From Campanula takesimana (Eukaryota > Streptophyta > Magnoliopsida > Asterales > Campanulaceae), in NCBI GenBank assembly GCA_026119855.1, contig JAOWBW010001316.1, positions 1 to 64,000 on the forward strand: a stretch of 64,000 nt of DNA, written 5' to 3'. This document shows positions 44,206-53,875 of this stretch, in pieces. Position numbers and translations under genes: made by a program. The stretch's first letter is position 1. Each line of letters begins with the position of its first letter. The notes under the pieces were generated by a model, which searched no databases, had not been told where the DNA came from, and saw nothing but the letters and a program-made list of their open reading frames with translations.

Positions 44206-45044
44206 AAATAATTGTTGTACTAATGTCTAATATTTATGCAAGTTTAGTGTTTATGTTGGTCCAATTTTCAGGTATATACTATGCTAGAATATTGCAAGGA
44301 AGTTAAAGAAGAGTTATGGATAAAAGAGGATTTTATCCATAAACATGTGGGATTTACTTCACAACAAACACATGGGATTTGACCCATTCAAAGGGCTGAG
44401 TTGTTGATCAAGAATGTACAAGGCGTGGATAGCAAGAAGGTACAAGAGGGCTATGCAAAGACTTGGGCACAAAGAGTTTGCTCCTACATTTTAGGAAATG
44501 TGGAGAATAACCTCCCCAAGTTCGGCCACTCCACTCCACCACGTTTTTATCCACTGTCCAAGCAATTATTTAAGTATTCCCCAAGTACTTCAACCCTATA
44601 AATAGCAAGGAGGATGATGTTTGAAGATACAACACTTGAAGCTACTTCAACACACATTCTCACACAAGAAAGTCTATACACTCCTTGGTTCCGATAAACC
44701 ATGTCTTCCCAAACATTTCCATTCTTGTAATCGAGTATTATGAGTTTGTCTTGGCTAGGATAGGGTCTCGTGTATAGTCTTAGTCGTTCCACAAAGCTTT
44801 CATTGTAATAGCATTAGGGAACTCTCGGCCTTGTACTCATTTCATATTATTAGTGAAGGTCTCGCCTTTTGAGGCATCCCACAAGATATATAATTTATAT
44901 ATCTTGAGAAAAATAATTCTTGTGTGTTTTGTCCGCTGCAAACTCTTTTCAGAAATTATTTTCTGTTCGTGTGTGTTAAGTGTTGTCCGAAGTGTTATCG
45001 TTGTAGTGACAACACCTTTGATAACACTTCCTTTCTGACTTAAG
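44206..45044. mobile_element. Insertion of about 840 bp inside the F-box pseudogene
   Basis: Non-coding sequence separating two halves of the F-box reading frame, which abut in phase at an ATG codon on each side. It contains tgttgtac near 44211 and gtgacaaca near 45010, TG..CA-like ends such as those of a small solo LTR, and LTR-style words (gtccgctgca). No clean TSD was found. The borders are set by where F-box coding stops and resumes. Confidence 0.5.
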
Positions 45045-45643
45045 CCATCGACTTTCTTTTTCGGTACCTGAGGGTGAGAATCTTTGACTTTTCTTTCTTA
45101 ATGTGAAGCAACTTATACACTTTGTTAATGTCATCAAAACCCAAGTAGCAACGATGAGGGTGAGGCGGTGATGGTGGAGGAAGAGTCATGGTTTCGCTGG
45201 TTGAGAGGTTGCATAAGAATATGTTGTTGTTCGAGTAGAAACACACTAGACCGTTGACAACCTCTGTTGTGCAATAGTCTTCCCCAACAGTCCTTTCCCA
45301 ATGGGTGGAGGCGGAAGCGCATACAAACCGGTTCTCAAGTGAAACAGGGTCCCTCAGCAGATCATTCTCGTCATAGTATTTGGATATGATTCCTGAGCTG
45401 GAATGAATAACTGGGTATTGAATGTGAATAGGAGGAGAAGGCTTGTACCAGGTTAAGGGATAATAAGTGCCGACAAAAGCAAGGAGCTGGGAGGGGCGGG
45501 AGGGAGAAAGAGAGCGGTGGGAGAGATGGAAGCGGCGATCATGGAGGATGGTCGATCGCCAAAGCTTGCAAACAAGTTTGAATCTCATCAGAGACTTGGC
45601 CGGAACTCTTACAAGTATCTTTTCAAATACTAATTCGGTTGGG

Positions 45644-45827
45644 GAGCAATGCTAGGGGAACAAAATATAAGCTCACAAAATCTGGCTCACAACAAGAGGT
45701 GGCGATATTTTATTGGCTATATCGATAATGTACACGCCACACTCTAATTAAAAACACCAATAAAATCATTACACTTAGAATTTTGTGAGCAAGATTTTGT
45801 GACTTTTTTGTGCCCCTAGTATTATTC
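45644..45827. mobile_element. MULE-type MITE, family M, copy 1, 184 bp, exact 10-bp TSD
   Basis: The tips are gagcaatgctaggggaac and gtgcccctagtattattc. The direct repeat ttcggttggg flanks exactly (45634-45643 and 45828-45837) and is part of the F-box coding sequence, so removing the element and one repeat restores the reading frame. It shares its body (ttggctatatcgat; acaccaataaaatcatta) with copies 2 and 3. Confidence 0.9.
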
Positions 45828-46035
45828 TTCGGTTGGGATATGTGAATTACAACTTCTCGCCTTATTCTTCACCATACCTGTTGGCGGTTATGTTCTTAGC
45901 AAGTCGCAGACTTTTGTTGTTTGACCACAAATCGCAAACTATTTCTAACATCAGGATTTTAGGGCTCCCGCTTAACGCATTCCTCTGTATATATCGGTTA
46001 AGTTGGGGAGTAAAAATCGAGACGGGAAAGGAAAA

Positions 46036-46203
46036 CAATAATACTAGGGGCACAAAAAAATCACAAAATCTTAGGTGTAATAATTTTATTGGTGTTTTCA
46101 AGTAGAATGTGGCGGGTCCATTATCGATGCAACTAATAAACTATCGTCACCTCATTTTGTAAGCAAGATTTTGTAACCATATTTTGTGCCCCTAGCATTT
46201 CTC
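46036..46203. mobile_element. MULE-type MITE, family M, copy 2, 168 bp
   Basis: The tips are caataatactaggggcac and gtgcccctagcatttctc. Flanks are aaaggaaaa (46027-46035) and aaaggaata (46204-46212), 8 of 9 identical. Opposite in orientation to copy 1, judging from the order of the shared interior words. Confidence 0.82.
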
Positions 46204-47385
46204 AAAGGAATACTCCATTTATTATAACTAAAATGTAACGAACGAGTTACGTATATGTAACAATTTGTATACATAAAAGTAATACATATATACAAAAAAG
46301 TAACAGTGTTTTTTTTTTTTTTTATGTTTTATTCGTTTTCCAAAAGTAATACTCCACTTATTATAACTAAAATATAACGAACGTGTTACTTATATGTAAC
46401 AGTGTTTATACATAATTGTAACACATATGTATAGAAAAGTAATAATTCAACCATTTACACTTTAGAACTAAAAACACTTGTGTTAGTAACATGGTAAAAA
46501 TAAGAAAGTAACAATTTTATAAACGAATGTTACATTTTACTTGTATAATAACATTGTAAAACAGTTACGTTTACTTGTATAATAGTATATCGATATGTTT
46601 TCAAATAATAAGTTACAATGGGTTCAATTTATTATGATACATGTAAAAGTATTACATTATCTATAGAAATCTGTTACAATTTCATCTACTAAAGTGTTAC
46701 ATTTACTTGTACAAATAATTACATTCATGTATATAAGTTGTTATTTTTCAAATGTTACTTTCCTTTAAAAAATAAAATGAAAATACTCAAAAATAAAAAA
46801 TATTCTGGAAAAACACTATTATATTTCAGTATAACGATAATTACATTTAGTTATTGTTAGTGTTACACGTATTTATAGTTAATAGAAAGATGAGTAAAAT
46901 GAGTTATTTTTTTGTAAAAATATTATGGGATTTATTTTTGGCCAATGGGTCGCTGCCACGTGGCAGATTTTGAGTGGAGCATGGGTTGGGATTCTACGAT
47001 TCGCGGAGAATGTTGTGCACGGGTCATGGGTCGACCCGTGTCTTCTATGAGACGGATCTAGGTGTTTTCACAAGAGAACACCTCTATTTTGAGACGGAAA
47101 AAAGTACAAAAAAAACAATATTTTTATAAAAATTTTAAAAATCAGTATTGATCACCATTTAAAATTAATTAATAAATTTTCTTAAAATTTAATGTGAAGT
47201 ATTACATACTCATAAATAAAAATCACGAGAAAAAGTCCACTACCAAAATTATCGTGCCATAATAGTGAGTATTACAAATGAAACATGAAAAAATAAAAAT
47301 AAATTCGGGATTCCAAATAGGAAAAACAAAGTCCACGAATCTAACTAGAGCAGGAAATAGATTTGTAATAGACTCAATAAAAATT
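46204..47385. repeat. GTAAC/GTTAC-rich AT tract with internal duplication, then unclassified sequence
   Basis: From 46220 to about 46880 the words gtaac, gttac and gtaatac recur every 20-40 bases on both strands. Two blocks (about 46220-46312 and 46358-46450) are direct repeats containing ataacgaacg-gttac-tatatgtaaca. From 46920 to 47385 there is non-coding sequence including caatgggtcg and acccgtgtcttc. No gene seen. Confidence 0.55.
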
Positions 47386-47567
47386 GGGCAATGCTAGACT
47401 TACAAAAGAAGTTTACAAAATGAAGGATACAAGATGCGGTGACGATATTTCATTGGCTACATCGATAGTGGACCCGGCACACTCCAATTAAAAACACCAA
47501 TGCAATTATGACACCTCATTTTGTAAGCCACATTTTGTAACCATATTTTGTAACTTTATTATTTCCC
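47386..47567. mobile_element. MULE-type MITE, family M, copy 3, 182 bp, exact 9-bp TSD
   Basis: The tips are gggcaatgctagac and tttattatttccc. The direct repeat ataaaaatt flanks exactly (47377-47385 and 47568-47576). The interior matches copies 1 and 2 (ttggctacatcgatagtgga; cacctcattttgtaagc). Confidence 0.88.
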
Positions 47568-47676
47568 ATAAAAATTTGTAAAAACGATGACAATTAGCTT
47601 GAATGAATGATATGTAAAATAGTTTTTTTTCTTTAAAAAAAAACTAGGGGGTGTAGCGTGGGGCTTAAAATGGGCC

Positions 47677-47811
47677 ATGCCCATGGTTAATTGCCATTTC
47701 AAACTTCAATCGCTTCCGGCGGTATCAACAAAACATCTATGTCTATCGTCGGCAAACAATTGCATCCCCACCGGAGAACTTTCCTTCGCGCCGGTCTTCT
47801 CCAACGATAGA
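47677..47811 (+). CDS. Possible first exon of an unknown gene
   Basis: The ATG at 47677 opens MPMVNCHFKLQSLPAVSTKH and continues through a Ser/Thr-rich stretch to VFSNDRL, where a strong donor gtaagt occurs (47814). The composition would suit an organelle transit peptide. No second exon is recognisable before the LTR copy at 48158, so the gene may be truncated, or this may be chance. The frame stays open to 47913 if unspliced. Confidence 0.3.
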
Positions 47812-47813
47812 CT

Positions 47814-48157
47814 TGTAAGTTATATAGTTCAGTCTATTTTCATTCGATTTTCTCTTTCTGTGTGGACACGATTTTGCCCTAACTCCTCTAGATCCAAATT
47901 TAAAAATGTTTAAATCATCTAGGTCAGTCGCCAATTTCAAATTCCTCAGCCTTTTGAATTGATTTGTGGAATTTTTCAATAACAGTATCTTGATACTCCA
48001 TTATTTCTGTTGATTTTTTATAAATGACTATTTTATAGTCATATTTAAGGTCTAAAATATTATCTTTTTAACTTTAATTTAGTAGTTCCTTCAAAAAAAA
48101 AAAACTTTAATTTAGTAGTAATAAGTTTTTTTCATTCTATTTTATTTCAATATGCGG
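47814..48157. other. AT-rich sequence, nothing recognised
   Basis: Between the possible exon and the truncated edge of the Athila-like LTR. If the exon is real, this is intron. Confidence 0.35.
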
Positions 48158-51100
48158 ATATAATTGAAACTAAAGAATTTAGCATGAAGAATATTTTGAT
48201 GAACAATAATTAATATTGAATGGAAGAATTAAATCTATAGCATAAAAATCTAGTATTTGCTACTACCAATCCATGAATCTAAATATTTAGTTACTCATAT
48301 GCATAACAAAGAAAACAAGAAAAATAATAAAGAACATCAAAACCTGGAATGAATTGATGAAAATCTTGATACAAATCTTGAATCCTTGAATAAAGTATCC
48401 CTAAAATAATGTGGATGGAATGTTATATTAATACTAGGGCTAATGAGGTGTAAAATTAGGAAAAACCATAGGATTCCTTGTTGAAAAAGGAGAAATTAAG
48501 TTGCTGGCCAGAATTTTCCCAGGAGCCCCTTGGATTTTTTGAGTTTCCAGAAAAGCCCTTCAAAAATTCCCCAAAGGTTCTCCAACAATTTCAGAAAAGT
48601 CTCTGGAATTTTGAAAATTACTGAAAGGCCTCTCAAAGTTTGGATAATTCCAGAAAAATCCCTGGAAAATTCCCCTAAGGTCCCTGGGCAAGTGGGCGCT
48701 TATTAGGGGGCAAGTGGGCGACTTTGGTAAAAAAACTACTGCATTTTCTGCCCAAACAACAAGTGGGCGCCTGGTTAGGAGCAAGTGGGCGCCTGGTGCT
48801 TCGGTGATCATCGCGCAATATTCCGGAGGCTATAACTTGACACGCCCCAAGTCCCGGGATTCCCTAATAGAATCTCGAACTTGGTGCGCGTAACTAACAA
48901 GAAACTAACGGGAAACAGGAACAATACCTGTTAAAAACAAAATTGACATGATATATATACTCAAGAGTAGGGAGCTAAGATAGCTCACACGAGTTCTAGA
49001 CCAAGAAAATTAAAACCAAACAAGGTTACATACAGCGGAAGACATGCCTAGCAAATAAGCTGGCATCAAGAACTGTCTAGGGACAACAAATACTACCCCA
49101 ATACAAGCCCAGAGTTTATTAACTCATACAAGATCGTCCTTACCAAAATATAAAAGGACACTAACTTCTAACAAGAATATCCTGCTGAGTAAGTTCCCAG
49201 CTAAGTCGAGCCTCACTGCGTACTATCCCCTGCTTTCCTGGGGGGGGGGGACAATTAAACAAATAAAGGGTGAGATAAATCTCAGTAAGCTATTAACATG
49301 CAACTATATGTCATGTTATCATGCAATACAAGTAGATACTCAACTAAACATATATCAAGTATCATCAAGTAACAAGTATAGGAGAGGCTAAGCCAACTCA
49401 ATAAGTAATCAAGCTCAAGATATAATCAGGTAACAAGTAGTCAAGTAGTGTGAGAGGCTAGACCAGCTCACCAAGATGCACGTAGGCCTATCACGCATTT
49501 TTACCTGAATCCTTCCTTATTCCTCCCAAGAATACCATTTGTTGTCGATGCTTTTCTAGCTGAGGACAACCAAGAACAAGAACAAGAAACTGCTGTGCAG
49601 TATATAAGAAGACCCGGTAACCAGTGTCATCCACAAGAACAAGATCCACGAGGTGTTCAAGACAAGAGTTTAGCATTCACTTAAGTCAGGCTTATTGCTC
49701 CAACCAAGGAAGCTATGCCCTTACTATGGCCGGTAGTAAGGGGTCAAGCGGAAATACATAGGGACCCAATTGTCACTTAAGCCCCAGCTCTCGCGACAAG
49801 CGTGAACCAATATATTTTCGAACAAGCACGGAGAACCAGTTGGACTCACACAAGAATGCACAAGTAGATGTTTACTTGAACTACGAGAATAGAACTCAGT
49901 CCCTTATTAGTGGACTATTCTTTATGCACCATGTAATCATGTATCATGTGCTCACGAGAATATGCACCATGTAATCATATATCATGTGCTCACGAGAATA
50001 TAAGTACACGTACGCAATTATTGCGAATACCAATCAAGTTCAACTATGGCACGTAAGTGTCCATGTAACACGATCAATCCAAGTTAGGGTCTATTAATAA
50101 CAGACCTCAATCACGTAGTAGGGTATATCACTTAGTCACATGCCAAGTTTGCACGTACATATTTATATCACGTTTAACACATTAAAGTGTCTATCACGAT
50201 ACCCTTACTATCAAGTAGAGCCCAATACCTTAGACTCTAAACACGTAGTAGAATAGGTAACATTGTACCTAGACATGGTCATACTTCACGTATATGTATC
50301 GTTAATAATCGAATACATTTTCTAACACATATTGTGTTATGTAATTATTCTTTATTCTTTATATACTTCATTGAGTATATACACAATTAAAACCAATCAC
50401 TAGTACTTTAGTGCTTATTCATAGCACTTCCAATATACACGTATCAAGTTCAGGTATACAGTAGAGTTAATCATTCTCTGACTAGTTTCATAACCCAATT
50501 CTTTGGTTATTCATATCATGTATCAAATAATCAAGAAGCTACATTCTATCAAGTAGCTACATGCAAGATTTGCGTATACACATCAAGAATCTTTCAAGTT
50601 TATTACCATACTCATGTAATGGTTTCAAGACATTCAAGACTTTCAAGACAATCAAGACAGTCAAGACTTTTACAAGATTTTATCATCTTGTATCCAAGTT
50701 CTCAATCCATTTTCTTGGATGGTTAAACATGTACAAGAGTTAATTAACTTATACTTAAGTTATCAATCCAACTCTTTGGTTATTTAAGACAAGTACAAGA
50801 TTTACTCATCTAATATTCACGTTTTAATTAAGAAGATGAGCTATACATCTCCCAATCAAGTTCACGATCCTATTCCTAGGATATTCAAGTTCAAGACATT
50901 AGTTGGTGTCCTTTAGGTACACAAACTTTAGCTACGAGAGGGGAGACTAATCCAAGATTCGTGGACTAGCTCAACGGGAAACAAGCTTCAAGTAATCAAG
51001 AAGTCACATTGTTATCAAGCAACTATGTGCGATGTTTGCACCTACAAGTCAAGAATATTTCTTATTCACGTTAATGCTTGTTCTGAGCACTTTCGAGTTT

Positions 51101-53146
51101 ACACCTTACCCATATATTGGTGTCAAGGCATATACAAGATTTATTAATCTTATATTCATGTTTTAATCTCTTTTCTTTGGATGTTCAAGTCATGTACAAG
51201 ATTTTATTGTCTTATACTTCAAGTTTTATTCCAATCTTTGGACACTCAATCATGAATAAGAGTTATACACTTTACTCTTACCAATTCTCAATCCTATTCT
51301 TAGGATGTTCAAGTTCAAAACATTGTTTTATACCCCTAAGGTACACAAGACGTTGATTTCCAGACACATAAGAGCATTCATACTCTTATACTCAAGTTCA
51401 ATGTCCTAAAACACCTATCTAGGTGCTCTAGACAATCACTTTAAAACCTCATTAATTTATTCTTTAAATAGCCATCTGAGTCTAGGTTATTCAGCTTCTT
51501 TCGGATCTTGATTTCGACTCTCCTATAGAAAGTTATGGAGGAAACAATTCAAGAAGGAAAATCAGAATTTCCACTTGGCACGACCGCGCGTGCAAAAATG
51601 GCACGACCGTGCCATCAAGGTCGAAAGGTTTTCACACAAACTTCATTTTCGGCCCGACCGTGCCAAATAAAGGCGCACGACCGTGCTAACACTGTCGAGG
51701 AAATTTGCCTAAAGGTGATATTTGGCACGACCGTGCCAAATAAAGGCGCACGACCGTGCGGTACAAATTTTGGCCCTTTTCCCCTGAATTCAAGTTTCAT
51801 TAATTCTCCGTCCCACACGTAGGAAGTAACATTTAACTAACACTCCTAACTTATCAGGAGTGCAAATTAACACGTTTAAGTATTATTTAATTTACACTTT
51901 CTTATTTCAACAGAGACTTTTATACTTACAAATTCTCCGTCTCAAGCGTAGGAGTATAACCCACTAACACTTTCTAACATTCAAGAGTGCATTTTACATG
52001 CTCAAAACACTTCTATGGGGATACTTTATTAATTTACCACTATCCCACAAGTAATATAATAATTCTCTTTTATTCCATTAAACTATTTTACCGTCCCAAA
52101 AGTATAAGTACAATTTTATAACATACTAATATAACATTTAGGGATACTTCCATTCATTTCCCCGTACTACAAATAATTGTACGATTTTTCTAATAATATT
52201 TAAATCAAGTTACTATTTTACCGCCTCACGAATAGGAGTATAAATTTCTTATATATTTACAAACCCATTTAGTATTGAGTTCTCTGCACTACTAGGATAG
52301 AAATACTCCCTTCGTACGAATTTAACAAGTATCACCAAAAATTGCTCAAAACACAATTTTAACAAGAACTAGTATCGGGAATAACATATATACATGTTAT
52401 TACAAGTAAGGGGGAGCTAATAACTTACCTAGTCCGAAATCAAGTTAACCCAAATTAATTTTTGTTCGGCAGGAAACGCTCTATTCAACGCCACAAATAT
52501 TTATCCGGGATCAGAATCACGAACGGAGGGATAATTAAGCTCGAGGAGTCGAGAATAGGAAGAATCCTAAACTTAGCTTTTGGAACAGAGGAAGCAACGA
52601 GAATGTTTTCAAGGAAAAGTGAGTCAGAGAAGGAGAAGGCAACAAGTTTATCTTTCAACTTTCAAAGAATGACACTTAGGCCCTCAAGTTCTAACTTGAC
52701 AAAAAGGCCCCTAAACTTTCAACTTTGACATTAACCACTAACCACCTTAATTTTCTAAAGTAGTTAAATAATTAATTCAAATAAAATAGCATATAAATAT
52801 GCTAGTCAAGAATTTAACAAATAAGTCAAATATTTAAAGAGATTAAGGATGGGCGTTACATAACTTCTTCATACGAACTCCGATTGGGACGTGTAAACTA
52901 TCGTTGGAAATCTCTTTTAAATTATTATCCAATGGACTTGATTAATAAGAAGTCACATCACTTTATCTTTATTATCTGGTCCGTTCTTTATCCTTCATTT
53001 TCACGCTTTAACGTACATGAATCCATACATTCTTTCGCTCCTTTCCTATACTCATAAACACTCCAAAAACCATCAAAACACCCAAGGTTGAGCATCAAAT
53101 AAGTCATAGAAGTATATGATTTGGATGGGTAGAAACACATCCATCA
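48158..53146 (-). mobile_element. Athila/Tat-like LTR, copy 2, 5'-truncated and split by a solo LTR
   Basis: 48158-48837 and 52861-53146 together match 18880-19823 of copy 1 (atataattgaaactaaag...; ttcatacgaactcc-attgggacgtgtaaactatcg; ending ccatca at 53146). The portion corresponding to 18332-18880 is missing. The 4.0-kb solo LTR interrupts it at a point equivalent to about 19540. Its GC-rich tract (gtgggcgc/gcgcct words, 48690-48800) differs from that of copy 1. Confidence 0.82.
48838..52860 (-). mobile_element. Solo LTR, family S, copy 2, 4023 bp, exact 5-bp TSD
   Basis: On the minus strand it runs TGTAACGCCC...GGGGCGTGTCA. The 5-bp direct repeat taact flanks exactly (48833-48837 and 52861-52865). 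Homologous to 23661-26745 over its length, with extra sequence near the 5' end of the LTR (about 51420-52400). It carries five or so copies of gcacgaccgtgc-type palindromes at 51585-51765. No gag-pol. Non-coding throughout; short frames here are chance. Confidence 0.82.
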
Positions 53147-53875
53147 ATGAACTCAATACTTATGAAAAATATATCAAGAAAATAAAGGAATCAAGGGCTA
53201 GGGATAAAAGTATAGACCGGAAAAGATTGTTGCACGACGATGAGGAGGTAGATGACACAATTGAAAAGTCTTAAGAGGTGACACCAAAAAGGAAAACAAC
53301 GGGATGGCGAGCATGCAAAGATTATAGACAATCAATCCCGTTGAAAACAAATACCGGATGGCGCATGTGCATCGATCGCAGAAATTCTATCACTCCAATG
53401 GGCATGCAATGGCGAATTGTTAAAGACAATAGGCCATCACGATATCATTCGTTGCCCATTCCGGTTAAAAGAAAGGGGTCGATCTAATGACCTAAAACAA
53501 GCATCATTGGGATGGTAACCGATGGATTATTTCGTTTATTTACTTTTACTATAATTGTTGTTTTATTTTGTTCTCTAATATTTGTTTTGTAGGGATATTT
53601 AAAAAAAAAAAAAAAAAAAGCAGAGATCCGGCCGGACCTGGAATAACACCCGGTCGGACCAAAAAGGAACAGGAAAACGACGTAAAATAATCACAAGAAG
53701 TCCGCCCGAGTCAACAAGTTTGCCTGACCGCGCGCTTGATTGGTCCGCCCGGAGCTTGTAGGCGGTCCGACCGGACCCTAAGCGCTGAACGGCGCCCTCC
53801 TTAGCCAAAAGTCGGATCTTTTGAAGATTTTTCCCATTTTTCCTTATCTTCTTGTTCTTCACTCTCTCTCCCTAA
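53147..53875 (+). other. Retroelement debris with an RT-like scrap
   Basis: At 53300-53400 the plus strand reads TTGWRACKDYRQ and NTGWRMCIDRRNSI, echoing the GWRVCIDYRKLN start of gypsy reverse transcriptases but repeated and degraded. A poly(A) run is at 53602-53619, then GC-rich words cggccggacc, ggtcggacc and ggtccgaccggacc (53628-53775). No intact gene. Confidence 0.35.

Larger units (their letters stand above)
43317..45875 (-). pseudogene. F-box protein gene with F-box-associated domain, disrupted by two insertions and a frameshift
   Basis: F-box proteins select substrates for SCF ubiquitin ligases. The original start is ATG at 45875 (MVKNKARSCNSHIPTE). After a 184-bp MITE and its duplicated target, the frame resumes at 45633 with LVFEKILVRVPAKSLMRFKL and VCKLWRSTI, a classic F-box. 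The associated domain follows (NGLVCFYSNNNIFLCNLST; YLGFDDINKVYKLL). At about 45044 an insertion of about 840 bp interrupts it. Sequence resumes at 44205 (KQISKYNPRQSVGYHWDSV; AVYWIYDTCLICYDL; GGHLALTH). Near 43670 a frameshift precedes the last segment (IVFTIGLGMV; VYTYDLESERWETLD), which ends at 43317. With the MITE, translation from the original ATG stops after 17 codons. A dead member of a large plant family. Confidence 0.85.

Noticed and set aside
44206..45044. Ordinary intron of the F-box gene
   Set aside because: No GT..AG pair joins the coding halves in frame; the coding sense abuts at ATG codons instead, so an insertion is more likely.
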